Shown: piece after piece, positions 26,890 through 35,393 of the stretch
Numbering within the stretch: the first letter of the stretch is position 1
Layout: each line of letters opens with the position of its first letter
Assembly: GCA_947175425.1 (NCBI GenBank)
Contig: CAMWMR010000005.1
Coordinates: forward strand, 1 to 64,000
Source of the DNA: an uncultured Porphyromonadaceae bacterium
GTDB taxonomy: Bacteria > Bacteroidota > Bacteroidia > Bacteroidales > Muribaculaceae
DNA length: 64,000 nucleotides
Direction of reading: 5' to 3'
Made by a program: the position numbers and the translations under genes
The notes under the pieces: generated by a model
Database searches by the model: none
What the model saw: only the letters and a program-made list of their open reading frames with translations
Told to the model about the DNA's origin: nothing

Positions 26890-27915
26890 ATGTTCGATTT
26901 CGCACACCCGCAATATCTCTATCTCCTCTTATTGGTACCTGCTTTCGGGCTTCTTTACATAGCTGCGCGAGCCGCCAGACGTGCCAAGTTACGCCGCTTC
27001 GGCCGGCCGTCGGTTGTAGCACGGCTCATGCCCGATGCTTCCGGATATACCCCCACGGTAAAAATCATTCTTTGCCTGATAGCTCTCACATCCATTATAA
27101 TAATGCTGGCACGTCCGCGGGCAGGCGTACAAGAGAAGTCCGAAACTTCGGCTGGAATTGAGGTAATGATAGCCTTCGACATATCAAACTCCATGCTCGC
27201 CTCCTCCACCGACCGTCCCGATGGAGTATCTCGTCTCGACAGGGCAAAACTGTTGCTTGAAAAACTCGTTGACAAGCTCGACAACGACAAAGTCGGTCTG
27301 GTTATATTTGCGGGACAATCGAAGATGCAGCTGCCTCTCACATCCGATTTCTACTCGGCCAAGATGTATCTTAACGAGCTTAATCCCAATCTCATATCCT
27401 ATCAGGGCACCGACATCTCGGGAGCTGTAAAAATGGCTATGAACGGTTTTTCGCCCGCCGAGGACATGCACAAGGCAATAATTCTCATCACCGATGCCGA
27501 GGATCATGAAGGAGCCGCTCTCGACGCCGCAAAACTTGCCGCCGAAAACGGTATTCAGGTCAATGTAATCGGTCTTGGTACTGCACAGGGTGCACTTTTG
27601 CCCGGAATTACCGACAGCGAAGGCAAGCCTGTGATAACCGCTCTTAATGAAGAACTTGCCGGACAAATAGCAAAAGCCGGCGACGGCATTTATGTAAACG
27701 GAGCTTCTCCCACAGCTCTTTCCGACCTTTCCGAACAGCTGGACAAACTTCAAAAGTCGGAATTCAGCACTGTCAACTACAGCGCCGGAGCCGAGCAGTT
27801 CCCCTCTTTTGCATGTTTTGCCTTTTTATTTCTCATTATAGATATATTTGTAGTGGAGCGTAAAATCAGCTGGCTGCGAGGCGTTAATTTCTTCACTCGC
27901 GAAAGCGGCAAGTAA
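26890..27915 (+). CDS. batB: BatB, von Willebrand A domain membrane protein
   Basis: The open frame extends upstream into batA, but the ATG at 26890, four bases after the batA stop, gives the standard 341-residue BatB with an N-terminal helix (about 8-26), a second (about 57-74), a vWA domain with AFDISNSML (Asp about 97, Ser 99 and 101), and a C-terminal membrane helix (about 305-323). The MIDAS residues are intact, so metal-dependent binding of a partner is expected. batC follows. Confidence 0.92.
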   Translation: MFDFAHPQYLYLLLLVPAFGLLYIAARAARRAKLRRFGRPSVVARLMPDASGYTPTVKIILCLIALTSIIIMLARPRAGVQEKSETSAGIEVMIAFDISNSMLASSTDRPDGVSRLDRAKLLLEKLVDKLDNDKVGLVIFAGQSKMQLPLTSDFYSAKMYLNELNPNLISYQGTDISGAVKMAMNGFSPAEDMHKAIILITDAEDHEGAALDAAKLAAENGIQVNVIGLGTAQGALLPGITDSEGKPVITALNEELAGQIAKAGDGIYVNGASPTALSDLSEQLDKLQKSEFSTVNYSAGAEQFPSFACFAFLFLIIDIFVVERKISWLRGVNFFTRESGK

Positions 27916-27937
27916 CAGCTCAAAAACAGTGTATGTC

Positions 27938-28732
27938 ATGAAAGGAAATATTATAAAACTATCCATATTCGGCCTTGCGCTGTTTGCCTCGGCAACATCA
28001 TTTGCGCAAGGCAGCACCGATGACTCTTCGCAGCCACTCCCTCCCGCGCTGAACAACACACCTTCCGAATCGTACAGGAACGAACGAAATGCCATTCGCG
28101 AAGGCAACAAGCTCTTTGAGGAAGGACAGTTCCACAAGGCAATCGAAGCCTACGACCGGGCCTTGCTTGTCAACGCAGGCTCAATTCGCGCACGTTACAA
28201 CAAGGCTCGCGCCCTGCTCGAATTGCAGACCGAAGACAACAAAGGCACCGAGGCCGATACCCGCGTGCAGGCACAAAAGCTATTGGAAGAATTGCTCTCG
28301 GATGCCCGGAGCTACGACAAAGAAGTTGCCGAAAAAGCATACTACAACCTTGGAAATCTTGCTTTCAACGACGGAAATTACGACGCCAGTATAGAAATGT
28401 ACAAGGACGCTCTCAGGCTGGAACCTTCCAATATGCAAACCCGCGAGAACCTACGGCTGGCCCAGCTGAAAAAAGAACAGCAGGAGAACCAAAGCCAGGA
28501 TCAAAACGAGCAGAAAGAGGACAAGCAGGAACAACAACAGCAACAACAGCAAGAGCAACAGCAGCAAGAACAACAACAGCAGCAACAGCAAGAGCAACAG
28601 CCCAAGCCTGTAACCAATTCCGCTCAGCAAATACTGCAGTCCATGCAGAACAAGGAAAATTCCACACGCAAAAAAGTAAACGCACAGGAAACTCCCGCAA
28701 CAGGACGTCCGCAAACCGACAAACCTTGGTAA
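27938..28732 (+). CDS. batC: BatC, TPR protein with Gln-rich C-terminus
   Basis: A 264-residue protein with a signal peptide (about 1-21, ATSFAQ), two or three TPR motifs (about 45-170, including AYYNLGNLAFNDGNYDASIEMY), and a Gln/Glu-rich low-complexity tail (about 180-225). The ATG at 27938 is preferred over a GTG three codons earlier because the signal peptide starts directly there. TPR repeats suggest it scaffolds the periplasmic side of the BatA/B/D complex. The start is 22 bases after the batB stop and batD starts 12 bases after its stop. Confidence 0.85.
   Translation: MKGNIIKLSIFGLALFASATSFAQGSTDDSSQPLPPALNNTPSESYRNERNAIREGNKLFEEGQFHKAIEAYDRALLVNAGSIRARYNKARALLELQTEDNKGTEADTRVQAQKLLEELLSDARSYDKEVAEKAYYNLGNLAFNDGNYDASIEMYKDALRLEPSNMQTRENLRLAQLKKEQQENQSQDQNEQKEDKQEQQQQQQQEQQQQEQQQQQQQEQQPKPVTNSAQQILQSMQNKENSTRKKVNAQETPATGRPQTDKPW
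28474..28605 (+). repeat. CAG/CAA low-complexity tract in batC
   Basis: Runs of CAA and CAG codons broken by GAA/GAG encode a Gln/Glu-rich stretch with homopolymeric Gln runs of up to seven. The tract is coding and in frame. Such codon-repeat DNA is prone to length change by slippage in steps of three. Confidence 0.85.
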
Positions 28733-28744
28733 TTCATAGTCACT

Positions 28745-30553
28745 ATGACCAACAAACGTTTCATATTTATTCTTCTGTTTTTGGCATGTATGGCATCGGC
28801 ATTCGCGCAGGATGCGAGCTTTGAGCTCATACGCCCGCAGAATGTCGTGGAAGGAAGAAACTTCGCTATTACTTTCCGAGTAAGCAACGGAGAAGCCAAT
28901 CCTCCGTCGGCGCCGTCGCTCGAGCATTGCACACTGCTTTTCGGCCCGTCGACGTCCACAATGCACAGCGCACAGTACATTAATGGTAAAATGACATCGT
29001 CCAGCTCGGTGGACTATACATTTACTTATCGTGCCGACAGCCCAGGTACAGTCAACGTTCCCGAAGTGAGTGTTACTGTCGACGGCAAAGCCATGCGCTC
29101 CCGTGCGGCAAGTTTCAAGATTCTGCCGTCCGACGCACCGCGCTCAGGAAATAGCGGCTCGCAGACACAGAGTCGACAAGGCTCGGCTACCGATATTCCG
29201 GTATCGGCCGATGACATGCTTGTACGCGTTTCTTTTTCAAAATCGAGCGTTTACGAACAGGAACCCGTCGTTGCCACAATAAAAGTATATACCAAGTACG
29301 ACATCACCTCGTTCCTGCCCACTGTACAGCCTGCATTCGAAGGTTTTCTATCCGAAGAACTTCCCGTCGACAATGAAATAAGTCTGGAGCATTATAACGG
29401 ACAGAATTATCACAGCATTGCTGTAAAACGACTTCTTCTGTACCCTCAGAAAGCCGGAAAATTAAGCGTAAACTCCGGAAAGTACGATGTGACTCTCGTT
29501 AAATACGAAACCGTGAACATGGGATTTTTCCAAACCCAGCGTCCTGTGGAACGAAGCATCACCACCTCCTCCAACGTGGCAAGCATTGTGGTAAAACCGC
29601 TGCCCGAGCCTCGCCCGGCAGGCTTCAATGGCGCTGTAGGACGCTATAGCGTGGAAACATCTCTCGAACCGGAAATACTTCGCACTAACGAAGCCGCCGT
29701 ATATTCCTATATAATAAAGGGACGCGGCAACATAAAATATCTCAACGAGCCTGCCGTTCAGTTCCCCGCCGGAATCGACGCCTACACACCAAAGAGCGAA
29801 GTCGACGCTCACATCACCGCCGACGGAACAAACCTCACCGGAACCTACACTACCCTCTTTACATTCGTACCTCAGGAAGTTGGCAACTTTGAAATTGAAG
29901 GCACTCCTTTTGTATATTTCAATCCCGAAACATCCAAATACGAAACTGTTGATGTTGCCGACATGCCTATACGCGTTCTACGCGGCAACAATGTTCCAGG
30001 AGTTGCGCAGCAGCAAACGGAGATAAACAAGGTAATCGACGACATTCTCCACATCAAGCCTACTCGCGAAGAGGATCAGTCGCACGTAATAAGCTACACA
30101 TACCAAAGCTCTGCTTATTGGCTTGCATATATTCTTGTTATTCTGATTCTTATAGGTGTCATAGTTGTATACCGTCGCAACATCAGGCTCAAAGCCGATG
30201 TTGCAGGACAAAAACTTGCCAAAGCCTCCCGTGTAGCTGTAAAACGCTTGAAAATTGCACGTCAACATTTGCAGAAGCATGAATACGACCAATATTATGC
30301 GGCACTTTCAAAATCGTTGTGGGGATATATTTCCGACAAACTGAATATAGCTCCCTCACAGCTCACCCGCGAGAACGTTGCCCAGAAATTGTCGGAATAC
30401 GGTTTGCAAACCGAAGGCATCGATAATATGCTTTCCGTACTGGACGGCTGCGAAATGGCACGATTCACCCCCATGGCCGATTCAGAAGCTACCGAACTCT
30501 ATTCCCGCGCCGAATCGGCAATCAAGAGTGTGGAGGATATTAAGAAACGATAG
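28745..30553 (+). CDS. batD: BatD, oxygen-tolerance membrane protein
   Basis: The 602-residue protein has a signal peptide (about 1-21), several immunoglobulin-like beta domains in the periplasm (about 25-440, including the BatD signature around EQEPVVATIKVYTKYDI), a transmembrane helix (about 456-475, LAYILVILILIGVIVVYR) and a cytoplasmic helical tail. This is the full-length BatD layout. It is probably the periplasmic assembly partner of BatA/BatB. batE follows 13 bases downstream. Confidence 0.92.
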   Translation: MTNKRFIFILLFLACMASAFAQDASFELIRPQNVVEGRNFAITFRVSNGEANPPSAPSLEHCTLLFGPSTSTMHSAQYINGKMTSSSSVDYTFTYRADSPGTVNVPEVSVTVDGKAMRSRAASFKILPSDAPRSGNSGSQTQSRQGSATDIPVSADDMLVRVSFSKSSVYEQEPVVATIKVYTKYDITSFLPTVQPAFEGFLSEELPVDNEISLEHYNGQNYHSIAVKRLLLYPQKAGKLSVNSGKYDVTLVKYETVNMGFFQTQRPVERSITTSSNVASIVVKPLPEPRPAGFNGAVGRYSVETSLEPEILRTNEAAVYSYIIKGRGNIKYLNEPAVQFPAGIDAYTPKSEVDAHITADGTNLTGTYTTLFTFVPQEVGNFEIEGTPFVYFNPETSKYETVDVADMPIRVLRGNNVPGVAQQQTEINKVIDDILHIKPTREEDQSHVISYTYQSSAYWLAYILVILILIGVIVVYRRNIRLKADVAGQKLAKASRVAVKRLKIARQHLQKHEYDQYYAALSKSLWGYISDKLNIAPSQLTRENVAQKLSEYGLQTEGIDNMLSVLDGCEMARFTPMADSEATELYSRAESAIKSVEDIKKR

Positions 30554-30566
30554 ATATAAAGCACAT

Positions 30567-31343
30567 ATGAACAGACTGATTTTTACGTTACTATTGCTCA
30601 TCGGCAGCGTTTCCGCCTATGCCCTGACAATCGGAGAACAGGCCGACTCGGCATATATGGCCGAAGACTATTCGGGAGCAATTGAACTGTACACACGTTC
30701 AATAGAGCTTAACGGACATTCATCGGACATTCACTATAATCTGGGCAACGCATATTATCGCAACGGCAAGCTCGGAAAAGCAGTGGTGGAATATGAACGT
30801 GCGCTTCGTCTTTCGCCCGCCAATGCCGACGCACGTACAAATCTTGAATTTGTAAAAAGCCGCATTCAGGACCGTCCCGAAGATGATACCGCTTTCTTTG
30901 CCGGGCTTCACCGCAAAGCAGTTTCCGGAATGTCGGCCAACGCCTGGGCATGGATAGCCTTTGTTATATTTCTTCTTTTCATGGGGGCTGTTGCCTTATA
31001 TATCTTCGCAAACTCTGTGGCTCTTCGCAAAACAGGATTTTTTGGCGGCATAACACTGCTCGTAATATTTGCATATACTCTTCTCGCGGCTCACGACAGT
31101 TACACCAATGCCCGTTCACATGAAACGGCAGTGGTTACGGTACCAAGCACCCAGCTCAGTTCCACACCGCGAGCCTCGAAAAGCGGCAACGACAAGGTTG
31201 TAACCATTCACGAAGGCACAGCTGTAGAAATTGTAGATTCGGTAGCTACCCCCGACGATCCGGTATCGCCAAAGTGGTATAATGTTAAAATCAACAACAG
31301 CACCAAGGCGTGGCTACGAGCTTCGGATATAGAAAGAATTTGA
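30567..31343 (+). CDS. batE: BatE, TPR and SH3-like membrane protein
   Basis: The frame extends upstream into batD; the ATG at 30567 is used because it begins the signal peptide (MNRLIFTLLLLIGSVSAYA). The 258-residue protein carries TPR motifs (about 25-100, with IHYNLGNAYYRNGKLGKAVVEY), two membrane helices (about 130-152 and 162-180), and a C-terminal bacterial SH3-like domain (about 200-258) ending in WLRASDIERI. It closes the bat operon; the next gene is 161 bases away and has its own promoter. Confidence 0.88.
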   Translation: MNRLIFTLLLLIGSVSAYALTIGEQADSAYMAEDYSGAIELYTRSIELNGHSSDIHYNLGNAYYRNGKLGKAVVEYERALRLSPANADARTNLEFVKSRIQDRPEDDTAFFAGLHRKAVSGMSANAWAWIAFVIFLLFMGAVALYIFANSVALRKTGFFGGITLLVIFAYTLLAAHDSYTNARSHETAVVTVPSTQLSSTPRASKSGNDKVVTIHEGTAVEIVDSVATPDDPVSPKWYNVKINNSTKAWLRASDIERI

Positions 31344-31421
31344 ATTACAATCAGTTAGAATGGCCAACTAACGAAAATTGCGAAAACATGTTGTAAAACA
31401 TATTTATTTTTGGCTTCGTTG

Positions 31422-31453
31422 TTTGTTTAAATAGAAAATAGATAGTAATTTTA
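31422..31453 (+). promoter_or_regulatory. Probable promoter of the small HTH gene
   Basis: TTTG (31422-31425), a 20-base spacer and TAATTTTA (31446-31453; seven of eight consensus positions) lie about 50 bases before the start codon. Confidence 0.5.
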
Positions 31454-31504
31454 GACAATCAAATTAAAACACGTATATATCTAACCCAAAAACCGACTCG
31501 CAAT

Positions 31505-31762
31505 ATGACAAAGACAATCACCTTTAACGAACTCCGCAGCCTCAAGGATCGTTTACCCGATGGCTCTATGCACCAGATTGCAGACAAACTCAACACTACT
31601 GTACAGACAGTACGCAATTATTTTGGCGGCAGCAATTACGATTTCGGTAAGAACTGTGGTGTCCACATAGAACCGGGTCCCGACGGAGGTATCGTTGTAC
31701 TCGACGACAGTACCATCTACGATATGGCCGTTGAAATTCTTCAGGCTCAGGAGGCGGAGTAA
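31505..31762 (+). CDS. Small helix-turn-helix DNA-binding protein
   Basis: An 85-residue acidic protein with a helix-turn-helix at about 22-42 (HQIADKLNTTVQTVRNYFGG) and a C-terminal helix DSTIYDMAVEILQAQ. Short proteins of this kind are widespread in Bacteroidales and annotated only as DNA-binding; targets are unknown. It is monocistronic, with its own promoter and a good terminator 28 bases after the stop. Confidence 0.8.
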   Translation: MTKTITFNELRSLKDRLPDGSMHQIADKLNTTVQTVRNYFGGSNYDFGKNCGVHIEPGPDGGIVVLDDSTIYDMAVEILQAQEAE

Positions 31763-31790
31763 GCCTTTTCAAGCCAATCGACAAACATTT

Positions 31791-31830
31791 AAGGACGCAG
31801 CGGCCGAGTCTCTGCGTCCTTATTTTAATT
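31791..31830 (+). terminator. Rho-independent terminator
   Basis: AAGGACGCAG (31791-31800) pairs perfectly with CTGCGTCCTT (31812-31821) around an 11-base loop and is followed by ATTTTAATTT. It ends the transcript of the small HTH gene. Confidence 0.85.
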
Positions 31831-31849
31831 TCTAACTATAATAACGATT

Positions 31850-32956
31850 ATGTCCCGACTCATCACCGTTGCCATACATACCTACGAAAAAGCTCTTGCT
31901 CTTCGGGCTACCCTCGAAAACGAAGGCATTTATGTGGAACTGAATAATGTAAATCTCGAAGTGCCGGGATTTTCCAGCGGAGTACGTGTGCGTATTGATG
32001 AAGCCGACCTGCCGCTGGCACTTCGCATAATCGAAAACCGCGAGTTTTTCGCATCGACAGTTCTGCCGGGAAACCAACGGACAATACTTGTTCCCGTTGA
32101 TCTCAGCGAAATTTCGTATAAAGCGGCACGGGCTTCCGCCATAATAGCAAAACGGCAGAACGCGAGACTTGCTTTCCTCTACAGCTATCTTGACCCCTAT
32201 ATTGCCGGGAATGTCCAGTTCACCGACAGCCTAACCTATGAAATCGGCGAACCTGGTGCCCGGCAACAGATGGTGGAGAACGCACGTCGGCTACTGAGTA
32301 ATTTCACCGACAGGCTTAAGGACGATATGAAACGAGGCAAAATACCCGTTGTGGCGTTTACACAATCTGTTGTAGAGGGTGTTCCCGAGGACGCAATAGT
32401 TGAATACGGAAAAGCTTTTCCGCCTCACTTGGTGATAATGGGTACTCGTGGAGCCGAGCGTAAGGAACGCGAACTTATTGGAAGCGTCACAGCCGAAATT
32501 CTGAACGAAGGACGGTTCACCGTTCTCACAGTTCCCGCGCCGCTGCCGGTAGAGACTGTACTCGAGCCTCAGAACATACTCTTTTTAGGAAACCTTGACC
32601 AAGACGATATTCTTGCCATGGACAGCCTGTACCGCCTGTTCGGGAAAGAAGGGGCATCCGTTACCATAATACACATGCCAAAGAAACGCAGGTACGCCGA
32701 CAGCTCGGCCGATAAAGCCTTGCGCCGTCTAAGCGATTACTGCAGCCGAAATTTCTCCCACTATAACTTTATAAGTGTTCCGGTAAAAGAATCGGCCGGT
32801 TACGAAGAATTTTTAAAACTTAACAACGAGAACAACTACGACCTGGTAGTTGTTCCCAACCGACGCCGCAATGCTTTCAGCCGTCTTTTGGCACCGAGCG
32901 TCGCCAACAAAATTCTTTCGCGCATGGATATACCCATGCTTGTCATTCCCGTGTAA
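31850..32956 (+). CDS. Universal stress protein with N-terminal DUF2007-like domain
   Basis: The 368-residue cytoplasmic protein begins with a ferredoxin-like segment (about 1-65, LALRATLENEGIYVELNNVN) resembling DUF2007, then two universal-stress-protein domains (about 78-230 and 240-368). The first Usp domain keeps the ATP-binding glycine pattern MGTRGAERKERELIGSVTAEI; the second, ending VPNRRRNAFSRLLAPSVANK, lacks it and is probably non-binding. It abuts the GH25 gene on the opposite strand with no base between the two stop codons. Confidence 0.82.
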   Translation: MSRLITVAIHTYEKALALRATLENEGIYVELNNVNLEVPGFSSGVRVRIDEADLPLALRIIENREFFASTVLPGNQRTILVPVDLSEISYKAARASAIIAKRQNARLAFLYSYLDPYIAGNVQFTDSLTYEIGEPGARQQMVENARRLLSNFTDRLKDDMKRGKIPVVAFTQSVVEGVPEDAIVEYGKAFPPHLVIMGTRGAERKERELIGSVTAEILNEGRFTVLTVPAPLPVETVLEPQNILFLGNLDQDDILAMDSLYRLFGKEGASVTIIHMPKKRRYADSSADKALRRLSDYCSRNFSHYNFISVPVKESAGYEEFLKLNNENNYDLVVVPNRRRNAFSRLLAPSVANKILSRMDIPMLVIPV

Positions 32957-33970
32957 CTATCGTTTCACGCTTGTTTTTATAGGGCGGCGCATGCCTTTTT
33001 CCTTAACATACTTGCGCAGGTCGCGTATATTTCCACGGAAATAATCGATGTCGACGGCGTGGTTTATTCCTGTGCACACACCTTTGTCGGTCAACTGCCA
33101 AATTTCCCAATGCCTTGCAGAAGGTTCTTGGCCATAACGGGCAATCCAGTAATCGTAGTCGTCCATTCCGTGCCCTTTCAGATAGTCGATATAATAATTA
33201 TTATACGTATATATAATAGGCTTCACACCATAGTGCTTTTCAATTTCCTTGAGCCATTTCTTTGCCATTGTGCACACTTTTGCATGCTGTTTCTGCATAA
33301 CGGTCTTGTTAATCTCAAGGTCGAGCACGGGCGGTAAATCACCCGGTTCGAGCGGCGTGTTTTTAATGAAATATTTTACCTGTTCCTCCACGGGACTGTT
33401 CACGCTGAGAAAATGGTATGCACCGCGAATAATTCCGCAACGCTTTGCCTCCTTGAAATTGGTTTTGAAGTAAGGGTCGAGAATTGTGGTTCCTTCGGTA
33501 CTTTTAATCATGGCAAACAGTACAGGTTGCAGGTACGGGGCATTTTTTCGCGTCGCCACAACCGAACCGTCGGCACGGGCGGCAAGAGAAAGCTTTGTCC
33601 AGTCGACATTGTTCTGATACTTTGCCACGTCTATTCCGTAAACCTTGTCGCCGGTGTGGAATTTGCGTCCTTTGCTTTTGGGGAGATGTCCTTTCTGCCA
33701 GTTTCCGAACTCCATTGTACCGTCGGCATAGTCCATTCGTCCCAGGCCATCTTTATACCCCATGTTCCAAAATCCGTAATACACGTTACCGTTGGTATAC
33801 CTGCAAACGCCATATCCGTTCTGCTTTCCGTCGGTAACTCCACCTGTATATACATAGTTGCCCCTGCGCAACTCTCCCTGTGTTATAGCGGATGCGCTGT
33901 CGAGTCCCGGCGCCATTATAACCGCCGAAGCCGCAACAATCAATGTCATCCATATTTTTCGAGCAAACAT
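32957..33970 (-). CDS. GH25 muramidase with N-terminal MORN repeats
   Basis: The ATG at 33970 is chosen because it starts a signal peptide (MFARKIWMTLIVAASAVIMA); the open frame runs 79 codons further upstream without family support. The 337-residue product has two or three MORN repeats (about 40-95, NGYGVCRYTNGNVYYGFW, KDGLGRMDYADGTMEFG) and a GH25 lysozyme domain (about 108-320) with VYGIDVAKYQNNVDW, HFLSVNSPVEEQVKYF and PPVLDLEI carrying the acidic active-site residues. GH25 enzymes cut MurNAc-GlcNAc bonds in peptidoglycan; the MORN repeats may tether the enzyme or mediate contacts. It is divergent from the LysE gene. Confidence 0.87.
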   Translation of the reverse strand: MFARKIWMTLIVAASAVIMAPGLDSASAITQGELRRGNYVYTGGVTDGKQNGYGVCRYTNGNVYYGFWNMGYKDGLGRMDYADGTMEFGNWQKGHLPKSKGRKFHTGDKVYGIDVAKYQNNVDWTKLSLAARADGSVVATRKNAPYLQPVLFAMIKSTEGTTILDPYFKTNFKEAKRCGIIRGAYHFLSVNSPVEEQVKYFIKNTPLEPGDLPPVLDLEINKTVMQKQHAKVCTMAKKWLKEIEKHYGVKPIIYTYNNYYIDYLKGHGMDDYDYWIARYGQEPSARHWEIWQLTDKGVCTGINHAVDIDYFRGNIRDLRKYVKEKGMRRPIKTSVKR

Positions 33971-34066
33971 TTTATCAATAAATATATTATGTGCTGCAAT
34001 TGTAAAATAGATTATGGCAGTCACTACAAATATAAACGATTTTTTGGGTATATTGTGCGGTATTCC

Positions 34067-34098
34067 GTTGTCAATGTCGGTTAATTTCGCTATTTTTG
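34067..34098 (+). promoter_or_regulatory. Probable promoter of the LysE-type gene
   Basis: GTTG (34067-34070), a 20-base spacer and TATTTTTG (34091-34098) match the Bacteroidetes promoter. The leader before the ATG at 34115 would be only about 10 bases. Confidence 0.5.
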
Positions 34099-34114
34099 CT
34101 TCAATTTTGCAACA

Positions 34115-34759
34115 ATGGATCAATTGCTGTACATATTGCCACGCGGTCTCGCTATAGGCGTTCTTATTTCGGCTCCGATGGGACCAATAGGAATGCTTGT
34201 TATCCAACGCACTTTAAGCAAAGGGCGTTGGCCGGCATTTTTCACCGGTATAGGAGCCGCTTTGAGCGACCTTGTTTATTGTCTGCTCACAGGATTTTGC
34301 CTCAGTTTCATAACCGGGTTCATTAATTCACATCAGCTCATTATACAAATTATCGGCAGTATCGTGCTGGCAGCATTCGGAGTGTATCTGTTCCGTAAAA
34401 ATCCCACACGAGCCCTTAAGACAGCCGATATAAAATCGTCCAATTTTTGGGGTGACTGCGCTTCGGGATTTCTCTTAACCTTTTCCAATCCGCTGATACT
34501 CTTTTTTATAATTGGTCTTTTTGCCCGTTTCAATTTTATCCTGCCCGAGTTCAAATCCTATCACCATGTTGTGGCATACGCAACAATTTTTACGGGAGCT
34601 TTGCTGTGGTGGTATGGCATAACCACTTTGGTAAATTCGCTTGGACGCCGCATAAATGTGCGCTCGCTAAAAATAATTAACCGTATAATAGGACTGCTCT
34701 TGGCGGGAATGGCCGTCTGCGGAGTAGTTATGGCGCTCCTTGACAAACAACTTATGTAA
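34115..34759 (+). CDS. LysE family amino-acid exporter
   Basis: A 214-residue integral membrane protein with about six hydrophobic helices and the LysE/RhtB family start GLAIGVLISAPMGPIGMLVIQRTLSKG (only part quoted as a family pattern: PMGPIG near residue 24). Members export amino acids or related metabolites by proton motive force. Substrate cannot be read from sequence. It precedes the CBM9-like gene by two bases, so the two are co-transcribed. Confidence 0.88.
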   Translation: MDQLLYILPRGLAIGVLISAPMGPIGMLVIQRTLSKGRWPAFFTGIGAALSDLVYCLLTGFCLSFITGFINSHQLIIQIIGSIVLAAFGVYLFRKNPTRALKTADIKSSNFWGDCASGFLLTFSNPLILFFIIGLFARFNFILPEFKSYHHVVAYATIFTGALLWWYGITTLVNSLGRRINVRSLKIINRIIGLLLAGMAVCGVVMALLDKQLM

Positions 34760-34761
34760 CG

Positions 34762-35391
34762 ATGAACGAAGTTTTACAGATTCACTTGCTCGATATTGAC
34801 AATACAAACGATTTGTCCATCCTTGCCAAGAAACTGGAAATGCTTGCCGAGCCAAATGCAATTGCTTTCAACAATTGGCCTGAATATACCAAACAACTGC
34901 CGGTGAGCTCTTTTCGAATTGCAAGAACAGCCAACGAACTCTTAGTGCTTTTTACCACCGAAGGCATTGACGAACTCCGAGCCGAGAATACTGCCGAGCA
35001 ATCTCCTGTTAGTCAGGACAGCTGTATAGAAGCGTTTATAGAACCTGTGCCCGGGGGCGAATACTGGAACTTTGAGCTGAACAGTAACGGAGCGCTAAAC
35101 TCTTCACACAGGAAAGAGCGCCCCGCTCCCATGCGGCTTGATGCGGAACAGCTGGCAGCAATACGCCGCCTTGCAATCAAGGGCGAAAAAAATGCATGGA
35201 AACTTTTGCTGGCAATACCTCTTGAAATGCTCGGACTGCAAAATGCCACCGAAGGGTACCGGCTGAGGGCCAATTTTTACTGCACGTCATCTCGTTCCCG
35301 CAATCCCTACTATCTTTCGTGGGCGCCGATCACCACAGAGAAACCCGATTTTCATCTACCCCGCTTCTTTGGAGAAGCCGTATTCGCATAA
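34762..35391 (+). CDS. CBM9-like protein without signal peptide
   Basis: The 209-residue protein resembles the carbohydrate-binding family 9-like beta-sandwich: NELLVLFTTEG, CIEAFIEPVPGGEYWNFELN and the closing PDFHLPRFFGEAVF are typical. Unlike family 9 modules in xylanases it stands alone and has no signal peptide or lipobox, so it is predicted cytoplasmic. Similar stand-alone proteins are common in Bacteroidales with unknown role. It is sandwiched between LysE and the nucleotidyltransferase gene with two-base gaps. Confidence 0.72.
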   Translation: MNEVLQIHLLDIDNTNDLSILAKKLEMLAEPNAIAFNNWPEYTKQLPVSSFRIARTANELLVLFTTEGIDELRAENTAEQSPVSQDSCIEAFIEPVPGGEYWNFELNSNGALNSSHRKERPAPMRLDAEQLAAIRRLAIKGEKNAWKLLLAIPLEMLGLQNATEGYRLRANFYCTSSRSRNPYYLSWAPITTEKPDFHLPRFFGEAVFA

Positions 35392-35393
35392 CT

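Noticed and set aside
28474..28605. Possible CRISPR or tandem repeat array
   Set aside because: The repetition is of single codons within one reading frame, without spacers.
28451..28966. Minus-strand frame with a long run of leucines resembling a membrane protein
   Set aside because: The leucine run is the reverse complement of the CAG/CAA glutamine tract of batC, not a real membrane helix.
33971..34207. N-terminal extension of the GH25 protein
   Set aside because: The extra 79 residues would hide the signal peptide and cover the divergent promoter region.
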